64,000 nucleotides of DNA from Taklimakanibacter lacteus (GTDB taxonomy: Bacteria > Pseudomonadota > Alphaproteobacteria > Rhizobiales > Aestuariivirgaceae), in contig QOZQ01000006.1 of the NCBI GenBank assembly GCA_003576695.1, positions 124,001 to 188,000 of the forward strand, in the 5' to 3' direction. The notes under the pieces were generated by a model, which was not told the origin of the DNA, made no database searches, and was given only the letters and a program-made list of their open reading frames with translations. Below are positions 51,032-60,200 of the stretch, piece after piece (the stretch's first letter is position 1; each line of letters begins with the position of its first letter). Made by a program: the position numbers and the translations under genes.

Positions 51032-51976
51032 ATGTCTTCCGTCCTCACCACGATCCTTCCCGTCTTCGGCCTGATCGCGCTCGGTTTCCTGTGCGCGCGC
51101 ACCCAGTTCATCGGCAGTGCCGCGGGCCAGGGCCTGAGCCAGGTGGTGTTCAACCTTGCCATGCCGGCGCTGCTCTTCCGCACCGTGGCGGTGATCGACC
51201 AGCAGAGCCTGTCGCCCTGGCCGCTCTGGGCGGCACTCTTCGGCGGCATCGCCGTTGTCTGGATCGCCACCACCCTCATCGCGCACACCACCTCGCTCAT
51301 CGCGGCCGTGCCGGCCTCGGCTGCCATGGGGGCGAGCTTCGGCAATCTGGCAATGCTCGGCCTGCCTCTGGCGCTGGCGCATTTCGGCGACCGCGCCGCC
51401 TTGCCGGTGGGCCTCATCCTGTCGATCCACGCGCCCATTCTGTGGCTCGCCGCGGTCCTTCACATCGAATCTTCCGGCCGCGGCCAGCTGCCCTCCGTCA
51501 TGGCGGTGATCCGCCAGCTGGTGAACCAGCTCATCCGCAACCCGATCGTGCTCGCACTGCTTCTGGGCACGCTGTGGCGCGTCACCGGCCTCGGCCTTCA
51601 TCCCGTGCCGGATCGCTTCCTCGAAATGCTGGGCGAGGCCGGCGTGCCGACGGCGCTCGTCGCTCTGGGACTGACGCTGGCCGGCTACAGCCTCAAGGGC
51701 CAATGGCGCGGCATCATCACCTTGCTGGTGCTCAAGCTTCTCTGCCTGCCGGTCGTCGTCTTTCTGATCGCGCGCTATGTCGTGGCGCTCGATCCGTTCT
51801 GGACCCAGATCGCGCTGATGCTCGCCGCCATGCCGACCGGCGCCAATGCCTATCTCTTCGCGCAGCGCTATGATTCGGGCACGGCGCCAGTCTCGGGCGC
51901 CATCGCGGTCGGCACCGCTCTGTCGCTTCTGACCTTGAGCGCTCTTTTCGTGCTCATGGATGCGGGGATTATCTAG
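51032..51976 (+). CDS. AEC (auxin efflux carrier/malonate-type) family transporter
   Basis: A 314-residue ten-helix protein in two inverted five-helix bundles: LPVFGLIALGFLCARTQFI, FNLAMPALLFRTVAV, SFGNLAMLGLPLALAHFGDRA, then EAGVPTALVALGLTLAGYSLKG and AAMPTGANAYLFAQRYDSG, all AEC hallmarks. Bacterial members carry malonate, malate or related anions or amino acids. It is 27 bp after the previous gene and overlaps the convergent mch by 8 bp. Confidence 0.88.
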   Translation: MSSVLTTILPVFGLIALGFLCARTQFIGSAAGQGLSQVVFNLAMPALLFRTVAVIDQQSLSPWPLWAALFGGIAVVWIATTLIAHTTSLIAAVPASAAMGASFGNLAMLGLPLALAHFGDRAALPVGLILSIHAPILWLAAVLHIESSGRGQLPSVMAVIRQLVNQLIRNPIVLALLLGTLWRVTGLGLHPVPDRFLEMLGEAGVPTALVALGLTLAGYSLKGQWRGIITLLVLKLLCLPVVVFLIARYVVALDPFWTQIALMLAAMPTGANAYLFAQRYDSGTAPVSGAIAVGTALSLLTLSALFVLMDAGII

Positions 51977-53018
51977 GCACCAGCGCCCAATAGTCGAATT
52001 CGAGGATGACGCCCGGCTCGTCCGCCGTCGCGTCCTTCGTCGGAAAATCCGCACAAGCGAGATCGCGCGTCGCCCGCGTCACGATGCGCAAGGCGCCGAG
52101 ATCGGATTGCGCCGGCACATCGGCGGTCTCGACGATCTCGGACCAGGCGAAGACGGTGCCGCCGGCGAAGAGCGGCGCCACATGGCGCCCGCCATTGATC
52201 GCCGCCACATGGAAGGCATTGCCGAGGCCGTTGAAGGAGAGCGCGCGTGCGAGCGAGATGACATGCCCGCCATAGATGAGCCTTCGCCCGAAGCGGCCCT
52301 TGGCCTCGCTGAACTGGTTGAAATGCACCTTGGCGGTGTTCTGATAGAGCCGCGTCGCCAGCATATGCTCGGCCTCTTCGACCGTCATGCCGTCGACATG
52401 GTCGATCCGCTCGCCTTTCTTATAATCCTTGAAGCGATGGGCCGAGCCCGACAGCGCATCGTCCCAGAGCTTGCCGGCGATCTTGGGACAGCCGGAGCCG
52501 AGATCGGCCGGCAGCACCGTCTTGGGCAAATCGGGCACCTGCGCCCTGGGCACTTTTGCCGCCTCGTCGCGCTTCCTCACCATCACCCAGCGCACATAGC
52601 TCAAGACCGGCTCGGCCCTTTGGTTGAAGCCGGTCGAGCGCACATAGACGGTGCCGGTCTTGCCGTTGGAATTCTCCTTGAGCCCGATGACCTCCGAAGC
52701 GGCGCTCAACGTATCGCCCGGATAGACCGGTGCCAGGAAGCGGCCATCGGCATAGCCCAGATTGGCTACCGCATTGAGCGAGATATCGGGAACCGTCTTG
52801 CCGAACACGATGTGGAAGACGAGGAGATCGTCGACCGGCGCCTTGCCATAGCCGATGGCGCGCGCGAACTCGTCCGAGGACTGGACCGCGAAGCGCGCGC
52901 CATAGAGCGCCGTATAGAGCGCCTGGTCGCCCGCCGTGACGGTGCGCGGCGTCGCATGGCGGATGATCTGGCCGATGCGGAAGTCCTCGAAGAAATTTCC
53001 CGGATTGGTCTTGCTCAT
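51969..53018 (-). CDS. mch: Mesaconyl-CoA hydratase
   Basis: A 349-residue double hotdog (MaoC-like) hydratase, the size of Mch. N-terminal NFFEDFRIGQIIRHATPRTVTAGDQALYTALYGARFAVQSSDEFA carries the R-hydratase pattern; the second half has LIYGGHVISLARALSFNGLGNAFHVAAINGGRHV. It converts mesaconyl-CoA to (2R,3S)-beta-methylmalyl-CoA in the EMC pathway. The start at 53018 overlaps the CitE-type gene upstream as ATGA, so they are one operon. Confidence 0.9.
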   Translation of the reverse strand: MSKTNPGNFFEDFRIGQIIRHATPRTVTAGDQALYTALYGARFAVQSSDEFARAIGYGKAPVDDLLVFHIVFGKTVPDISLNAVANLGYADGRFLAPVYPGDTLSAASEVIGLKENSNGKTGTVYVRSTGFNQRAEPVLSYVRWVMVRKRDEAAKVPRAQVPDLPKTVLPADLGSGCPKIAGKLWDDALSGSAHRFKDYKKGERIDHVDGMTVEEAEHMLATRLYQNTAKVHFNQFSEAKGRFGRRLIYGGHVISLARALSFNGLGNAFHVAAINGGRHVAPLFAGGTVFAWSEIVETADVPAQSDLGALRIVTRATRDLACADFPTKDATADEPGVILEFDYWALVPR

Positions 53019-53887
53019 GCGGCAATTGCCTCCCAAATGGCGACGACGCGCTCGGCCATCACCAGATGCAGCCTTTCCACCATCCGCCCCTCGACGGTAA
53101 TGACGCCCTTGCCCTTATGTTCCGGAAACGCGAAAGCCTGGATGACCTTGCGCGACCATTCGACCTCTTCGGTGGAGGGCGAGAAGATCTCATTGCAGGG
53201 TGCGATCTGCGAGGGATGGATCAGCGTCTTGCCGTCCATGCCCAGCGTGCGGCCCTGCTCGCATTCGGCCCGGAAGCCCGGCTCGTCCTTGAAGTCGTTA
53301 AAGACGCCGTCGATCACATCGAGGCCATAGGCGCGGGCGGCGAGCACGCTCGCGGCCAGCCACGGCACGATGGCGAAGCGGTCGCCCAGGGCGCGGGCGC
53401 GCGACTCTTTCAGAAGATCATTGGTGCCGAGCACCAGGCAGGAGAAACGGTTGTCGGCATCGCCGGCCACGCCTGCAATGTCACGCGCATTGAGGATGGC
53501 GAGCGGCGTCTCCATCATCGCCCACAGCCGCGTCTCGGCCGCGGCACCCTGGGCTTTGAGAAGCTTGGCGGCGCTCACCATGTCGCCCGGCCGCGACACT
53601 TTCGGCACCAATATGGCATCGGCCTTGACCGAGGCGGCGGCCTTGAGGTCATCCGCCCCCCAGGGCGTGTCGAGCGCATTGACGCGGATGACGATCTCGC
53701 GCTGGCCGTAGCCGCCGCCTTTCACCGCGGCGATCACCTTGTCGCGCGCCTGGACCTTGGCTTCCGGCGCCACCGAATCCTCAAGATCGAGGATGAGGGC
53801 GTCGGCCGGTAGGCTACGCGCCTTTTCCAGCGCCCGGTCATTGGCGCCCGGCATATAGAGGACGCTGCGGCGAGGTCTGATCTTCAT
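53015..53887 (-). CDS. CitE-family CoA-ester lyase/thioesterase (Mcl2-like)
   Basis: A 290-residue HpcH/HpaI-CitE TIM barrel. Substrate and Mg motifs: RRSVLYMPGANDRALEKARSLPADALILDLEDSVAPEAK, AMMETPLAILNARDIA (Mg-ligand Glu), GTNDLLKESRA and GMDGKTLIHPSQI. Length and the RALEKARSLPAD segment favour the (3S)-malyl-CoA thioesterase branch (Mcl2) over the longer malyl-CoA/beta-methylmalyl-CoA lyase Mcl1. Either role belongs to the EMC pathway, and the operon with mch supports this. Confidence 0.82.
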   Translation of the reverse strand: MKIRPRRSVLYMPGANDRALEKARSLPADALILDLEDSVAPEAKVQARDKVIAAVKGGGYGQREIVIRVNALDTPWGADDLKAAASVKADAILVPKVSRPGDMVSAAKLLKAQGAAAETRLWAMMETPLAILNARDIAGVAGDADNRFSCLVLGTNDLLKESRARALGDRFAIVPWLAASVLAARAYGLDVIDGVFNDFKDEPGFRAECEQGRTLGMDGKTLIHPSQIAPCNEIFSPSTEEVEWSRKVIQAFAFPEHKGKGVITVEGRMVERLHLVMAERVVAIWEAIAA

Positions 53888-53987
53888 GGGACTTCCCGCA
53901 CCCTATTCACTCCCGGCATATCTGCCAAGTCTGGTGCGACCATGAAAGGCTTGAGAGGCGCTCGCGCTTTGGGCAGAGTGCCGCACC

Positions 53988-55157
53988 ATGAAATATGATG
54001 TTGTGATCGTCGGCGGCGGCATTGTCGGAAGCAGCGCCGCCTATTTCCTCAAAAAGCAGGGTTTCACCGGCTCCATCGCCCTCATCGAGCGCGACACGAG
54101 CTATGCCAAGGGCTGCACGGCGCGCTCCTGCGGCGGCATCCGCCAGCAATTCTCCACCCCTGAGAACATCAAGCTCTCCAGATTCGGGCTCAATATATTG
54201 CGCCACCTGAAGGAGGAGTTCGGTCCCGAGGCGGATGTGAGCTTCCGCGAATATGGCTATCTGATCCTCGCTTCCGAGAATGGCCGCACCATCCTCGAAG
54301 AGAACCACAGCGTTCAGATCGCCAATGGCGCCGACAATGTGCTGCTCGACCCTGAAGGTCTCGCCAGGCAATTTCCATGGCTCGTCACCGACGGGCTGGC
54401 GCTTGGCTGCTTCGGCAAAAGCGGTGAAGGGTGGCTCGATCCCTATTCGCTGATGAGCCTGTTCCGCAAGGCGGCGGTGGCGAAGGGCGTCGCCCTCATC
54501 CAGGGTGAGGTGGCGAGCGTCCGCAAGGTCGCCGGCAAGGCGGCCTCGCTCACCCTTGCCGATGGCCAGGAGATCATCTGCGGCTCCATCGTCAATGCCG
54601 GCGGCGCCGGTGCGGGCGCGCTCGCCCGGATGGCCGGCATCGATCTCCCGGTCGGGCCGCGCAAGCGTTATGTCTATGTGCTCGACTGCCCGGGGGCGAG
54701 CGAGGCCTTGCACAAGGCGCCGCTCACCGTCGATATTTCCGGCATCTATTTCCGCCCCGAGGGCCAGCAGTTCATTTGCGGCCTCTCGCCCGAGGAAGCC
54801 GACGAGCCGCGCGAGATGGACTGGGAGGTCGACTATGGCTGGTTCGAGGAGCGCATCTGGGAAAGGCTCGCCGCCCGCGTGCCGGCCTTCGAGGCGATCA
54901 AGGTCGTCAATGCCTGGGTCGGCCATTATGACTACAACGCGCTCGACCAGAACGCCGTCATCGGCCCGCATCCGGAGCTGTCCAATTTCCTCTTCGCCAA
55001 TGGCTTTTCGGGCCACGGCCTGCAGCAGGGACCAGGTGCGGGCAATGCCATTGCCGAACTCATCCTGCACGGCTCCTACCGCACCATCGATCTCGCCCGT
55101 TTCGGTTTCGAGCGCATCGCCAGCAAGACGCCGCTGTTCGAGCGCAATGTGATCTAA
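53988..55157 (+). CDS. FAD-dependent oxidoreductase (DAO family)
   Basis: A 389-residue D-amino acid oxidase-superfamily protein. FAD site DVVIVGGGIVGSSAAYFL with IALIERD as the second strand; SCGGIRQQFSTPENIKLS fits the sarcosine/dimethylglycine-oxidase and FOXRED1-like branch; C-terminal NFLFANGFSGHGLQQGPGAGNAIAELIL closes the flavin site. It oxidises a secondary or tertiary amine or an amino acid, substrate unknown. It overlaps the convergent pbpC by 4 bp. Confidence 0.87.
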   Translation: MKYDVVIVGGGIVGSSAAYFLKKQGFTGSIALIERDTSYAKGCTARSCGGIRQQFSTPENIKLSRFGLNILRHLKEEFGPEADVSFREYGYLILASENGRTILEENHSVQIANGADNVLLDPEGLARQFPWLVTDGLALGCFGKSGEGWLDPYSLMSLFRKAAVAKGVALIQGEVASVRKVAGKAASLTLADGQEIICGSIVNAGGAGAGALARMAGIDLPVGPRKRYVYVLDCPGASEALHKAPLTVDISGIYFRPEGQQFICGLSPEEADEPREMDWEVDYGWFEERIWERLAARVPAFEAIKVVNAWVGHYDYNALDQNAVIGPHPELSNFLFANGFSGHGLQQGPGAGNAIAELILHGSYRTIDLARFGFERIASKTPLFERNVI

Positions 55158-57298
55158 TCCAACCGCACCTGCACGCTCGCCGTATGCCCGCGCGAGTCGA
55201 TGACCGAGAGGCGCGCAAAGCCTTTGCCCGGCATTTCCCATTGAGTCTCGCGCCGCACTTCGCCGATCACGATCGGCAGGCCATCGGCAAACCAGGTGAA
55301 AGGCGGCGCGCCGCCCATGGCCTTGAGCGCCAGGCCGACATCGCTGTCGCCGCCTGAAAGATCGATCCGCGCGCCCTCGGGCGGGAAGGAAATCGCCAGT
55401 GGCGGATCGCCGGGCCCGGATGCGGCGATCTCCGGCAGGCTGTTGGGACGGAAGCGCTGCAAGGCCGGCGGCAAATCGGAGCTGCGGGCGAAGACAACGC
55501 CGGCCGGCGCCGGCGGCAAAGGCGCGCGCTTGTCGCTGATGCGGCTGAACGCATCAAAGAGGATGGGCGCCGCCGCCATGCGCCCGATGAGATCGGAGAC
55601 GGGCTCATTGTCCGGCCGGCCGACCCAGACCGCCACCGTGCTGGCGCCATCGAAGCCCACGGCCCAGGCATCGCGATAGCCATAGGACGTGCCGGTCTTG
55701 TAGGCGATCTTGCCGGGCAGCGCATTCTGCGGCGCCGGCGCGCCGATCAGCACATCACCCACCTGCCAGGCGGCCGCCTTGTCGAACAGCCGGCGCGGTG
55801 TCGCCGCATCGGCCCTGTCCTGCGGCCGCCAGACGAGCGGCAGCGCCTCGCCATCGCGCGCCAGAGCGAGATAGAGGGTGGCGAGATCGGTGAGCTTCAC
55901 CCCGGCGCCACCAAGGCCGACGGCAAGGCCGGGTGCCGCATCGAGCGGCAATTGCGGCGTGACCCCGGCCGTCTTCATGCGCGCGATCAGCCGGTTGGGA
56001 CCCAGCGCATTGAGCAGCATCACGGCTGGCACATTCAAGGATTGCTGCAGCGCCCGGCGCATGGTCACCGTGCCCTGATAGGCTTCGTCGAAATTTTCGG
56101 GCTTGTAGATGCCGAAGCGGATCGGCCGGTCGTCGACCAGGGTTTCGGGATGGGCCAGGCCGTCCTCGAAAGCGAGACCATAGATGAAAGGCTTCAGCGT
56201 CGAGCCGGGCGAGCGCCAGGATTGCGCGAGATCGATCTGGCCGGCGCGTTTCTTGTCGAAATAGCCGACACCGCCGACATGCGCCCTGACCTCGCCGGTG
56301 GCGTTGTCGGCCGCGATGATCGCCACGGAGACGCCGCCGCCCAGCGCCGTAGCCCGTTCGCGCGCCAGGGTCTCGAGCTGCTCCTGCAGCGGGCGCGAGA
56401 GCGTCGTGGTCTCGACGAGATTGGCCTTTCTGTGGGGCCCCCGATTCTGCCTGACCAGGCGCTCGGCGACATGAGCCGCCAGCATCGGGAAGAGCTGGCG
56501 CCCGCCGGGCGCCGGCTCGCTCTCGGCCGCCGTGACCTGGTCTTCATTGATGGCGCCCTTTTCCTTAAGAAGGCGGAGCACGCGGTTGCGCGCTTCCCGT
56601 GCGGCGCGCGGGAAGCGGTCGGGCCGGCGGGATTCCGGCGCCTGCGGCAAGGCCACCAGCATGGCGGCTTCGGCGGTCGACAGGCGCGCCGGCTCCTTGC
56701 CGAAATAAGCCAGCGAGGCGGCACGTATGCCTTCGAGATTGCCGCCATAGGGCGCGAGCGCCAGATAGAGCGAGAGGATCTCGTCCTTGCTCAGCCGGCT
56801 TTCGAGCTGCACGGCGCGGATCATCTGGGTCATCTTGGCGCCGAAGCTGCGCTCGGGGCGCGGCTCCAGCAGGCGCGCCACCTGCATGGTGATGGTCGAG
56901 CCGCCCGAGACGATGCGGCCATGCCAGGCGAACTGCCAGGCGGCGCGCATCATGGCGATCGGATCGACGCCATGATGCGCATGGAAGCGCTTGTCCTCAT
57001 AGGCGATCAGCATCGAAAGAAAGCGCCGATCGACATCCTGGGGCCTGGCCGGCAGGCGCCAATAGCCGTCGCCGGTGGTGAACGGCCGCAGCAATTTGCC
57101 GTCGCGGTCCAGCACCAGCGGCGAATAGCTCAGGCTTTCGCCCATGGGCAGCGGACCCAAGCGCTTCATCGCCTCCGACAGCGCGAAGCCGCCGGCATTG
57201 ACGGCGAGGATGGTCGTGAAGACGAAAGCGCATAGGACATGGAAGCGCCGCGCCCGCGCCCGCCCTGTTGCACTTGCGCTCTTCACGTCCATGCTCAT
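55154..57298 (-). CDS. pbpC: Penicillin-binding protein 1C
   Basis: A 714-residue class A PBP of the PbpC type. One N-terminal TM helix (about 20-40), then the GT51 glycosyltransferase with catalytic E101 in AYEDKRF and GGSTITMQVARLL. The transpeptidase has S366-T-L-K369 (RSPGSTLKP), SLN and KTGTS. A C-terminal BiPBP_C domain ends the protein. It builds and crosslinks peptidoglycan; in PbpC the transpeptidase may act in repair. It overlaps the alpha-2-macroglobulin gene by ATGA, a conserved pairing. Confidence 0.96.
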   Translation of the reverse strand: MSMDVKSASATGRARARRFHVLCAFVFTTILAVNAGGFALSEAMKRLGPLPMGESLSYSPLVLDRDGKLLRPFTTGDGYWRLPARPQDVDRRFLSMLIAYEDKRFHAHHGVDPIAMMRAAWQFAWHGRIVSGGSTITMQVARLLEPRPERSFGAKMTQMIRAVQLESRLSKDEILSLYLALAPYGGNLEGIRAASLAYFGKEPARLSTAEAAMLVALPQAPESRRPDRFPRAAREARNRVLRLLKEKGAINEDQVTAAESEPAPGGRQLFPMLAAHVAERLVRQNRGPHRKANLVETTTLSRPLQEQLETLARERATALGGGVSVAIIAADNATGEVRAHVGGVGYFDKKRAGQIDLAQSWRSPGSTLKPFIYGLAFEDGLAHPETLVDDRPIRFGIYKPENFDEAYQGTVTMRRALQQSLNVPAVMLLNALGPNRLIARMKTAGVTPQLPLDAAPGLAVGLGGAGVKLTDLATLYLALARDGEALPLVWRPQDRADAATPRRLFDKAAAWQVGDVLIGAPAPQNALPGKIAYKTGTSYGYRDAWAVGFDGASTVAVWVGRPDNEPVSDLIGRMAAAPILFDAFSRISDKRAPLPPAPAGVVFARSSDLPPALQRFRPNSLPEIAASGPGDPPLAISFPPEGARIDLSGGDSDVGLALKAMGGAPPFTWFADGLPIVIGEVRRETQWEMPGKGFARLSVIDSRGHTASVQVRLD

Positions 57299-60200
57299 TT
57301 CTCGATCACGCTCATCGTCGTGGTGGCAAGCGTGGCATTGCGCTCGGGCCGGTACATGTCCTCGACGGTCGCCCCCGGCAGCGTGTACTGACCGGGCGCC
57401 ACGGCGCGCACGATATAGGCAAGCTTGGCGCTCTGATCCGTGAAGGCCGCGACGAAGCGATCGTCGCGGAACTCGGTATAGGTCGCCCCGGTCATGTCGG
57501 TGAGCCAGGACAGGCTGCCGGTGCTGCCGGTTGCCACGAGCGCCGGATTCTCGATCTCGAGTCCGGCCGGCAGGCGATCGACCAGCAGGAAGTTGCCGGT
57601 CTGGTCCTTGCCGTCGCGGCTGGCGGTGAGCACCACGACAAGACGCGTATTCTGCACGACCTGTGCCGGATCGACCGGCGTGCCGTCGAGCCCGTAATAG
57701 ATGCGCATCAGCGTCATGCCGTTGGAGGACGCTGGCTCCGGCACGATGGGCGCGCCCGAGACCGCGACCACCGCCTGGAGCGGCGTCGTGCCCTGGTTGC
57801 TGACCTTGTGCGACGCATCGAGAGCGGTGTCACGATAGATCTTGTAGAAGGCGCCCTGATGCGCCGAGCCGTCGACATTGAGCTGGACGCCCCTGGCCTG
57901 CTCGACGATGCTGCGCGCCGCCAGCACCATCCAGGTCATTTCCTGGGTGGAGGCATAGCGGGATTTGGCGCGCTCATCGCTGATCACCTTGAGCGCCGCC
58001 TGGATCACCGGCGGACCGGCATTGCCATTCTCGGCGAGCGCCACGATGGCCGCGGCATCGCGCAGGGGCGAGCCGTAATAGCCCCAGGCGGACGGTATTG
58101 TGCCCGCGGCTTCGGCTTGCAGCACATCGGCGGCCGACTGGAAGGCAGCCCCGGCGCGCGGCTTGTCGCCCAACATGCCGAGTGCTGCCGCGATCTGCGC
58201 CCGCGCCATGGCGGTGCCGAACTGTCCGATCTTGGTGTCGGCGAAATATTTGAGATCGCCGGCGGGAGCCCGGCCGGCGCGCGCCAGCGTGTAGAGCGCA
58301 TAGGCCATGTCCTCGCCCTTGCCCTGTTCCACATAGGGCGAGTTGCCGACCTGGTTGCGCAGATAGTCGACCGCCTGGTTGAGCGCGCCTTCCGGCACTG
58401 CAAAACCTTTCTCGCGGGCTCTGAGCAGGAAGTCGGTCACATAGGCCGACAGCCACAGATCCCCGCTATAGGAGTTCCACAGGCCGAAGGCGCCATTGGT
58501 GTCCTGGCGTGCCAGCAGGCGCTGCACCGTATCCGCCAGGCGGTCCTTCACCGATCCGTCGAGATCGATGTCGTTGCCGCCGAGCTCCGACAGATAGAGC
58601 AGCGGCATGGCGCGGCTGACCAGTTGCTCGGAGCAGCCATAGGGATAGCGATCGAGATCGCGCAGGAGGCCCGGCACGTCGATGGCGCTCAAGGGGCCGA
58701 CCGACAGCGACACGGCGCCGGTGCCCGCCACCATCTCGGCGATCAGGTCCTTGCTGACGGTAATGCCGCCATTGGGCTCGATCATGTGCACCATGCGGCG
58801 TGTCACCGGCGGGTTGGACGGGACGACGCCGAGCGTGAAGCCCTGCTCGACCTGGAGATCGCCCGGGCCGGTGAGCATGGCCGTCACCTGCGCCGTGCCG
58901 ATGCCCGACGCGGTGATCGGAATATTGACGGGCGTGCGCGCCCCCACCGCGCCGACCTTCACGGTCTGGTGGAGAAGTGCCGGATCGCTGCTGATCGGGC
59001 CGTCGATCGTCACGGCCAGCGTGTAATCGCCAGGCACCGCCTCGGCATTGAGGAGATCGAGGCGCAGGCGCGATTTGTCGCCCGACCCCAGGAAGCGCGG
59101 CAGCGTGCCGGCGATGACGATGTGATCGCGCGCGATCACATCGACGGAGGCATGGCCGACCTTGGTCGGCGTCCACGCCACCGCCATGACGCGGATGGTG
59201 CCGTTGAAGGCGGGAATCTCGAAAGGCACTTCGGCGCTGCCATCGGCCGCCACCTGGACGATGCCGGAGAACAGCGCCAGAGGCGCCTGGGTCGGCGGCG
59301 GGCTGTTGAAGTTGCCGGCGCCGCTGTCGCCGCCGGTGCGGATCGGTCCGCGATTGGCGCCCATGCCGTCGATCAGCTGGCCATAGATGTCATAGAGCTC
59401 GGCCGACAGCCGCTTCTGGCCGTAATAATAGGTCTCGGGCTCCGGCGGCTTGTAGTTGGTGAGATTGAGGATGCCGACATCGACGGCGGCCACCGTGACA
59501 TAGGCCTTCTCGCCGGCGAGGCCTTCGATCTTCACCGGCACTTTCAGCGCCTGGCGCGGCTTCATCACCGCCGGCGGCGTGAGCGAGACCTTGAGCGTGC
59601 GCTCGGTGCGGTCGATGCCGAACCAGGCGAGGCCGATCGAACGCGTCGGCATGCGCTTGGCGGCGATATCCATCGGCCGGAAATGGGTGACGAGGACATA
59701 GGCGCCCGTGCCCCAGTCGCTGCCGACCTTGACCGGAACGGTCGTGCCCTTTTCCGGCACGTCGATCAGTTCGGAAGAGAACAGCCTTTCGCCGACCACT
59801 TGCACCGAGGCCTTGCCGGCGAAGCGGGCATCGATCTTGACCTGCAGCGTGTCGCCCGACTTGACCGAGGTCTTGTCGAGGGCCACCGGCAGCATGTCCG
59901 GCGTGTTGGTCTTCTCGGAGGTGTAATAGCCGGCATAGAAGCTCGTCGACGACGGCGCCAGGCCATCGGCCGTGATCTCGAGACGGTACTGGCCCCATTG
60001 CACGGGAGCACTGATCTGCGCCGGCTGGTCGGCGGCGAGATCGACCGTGCCGCCGGTGACCTTGCGGGCGGTGGTGACGGCCTCATAGCTCCAGCGATTG
60101 TCGCTCTTGTACCACTGATAGGTGGTGGTCAGGCGCTTGAGCACCCAGCTGGCGCCCTTGGCCGCCACCTGATTGCCCTGCGGGTCGATCGCAACCGCGT

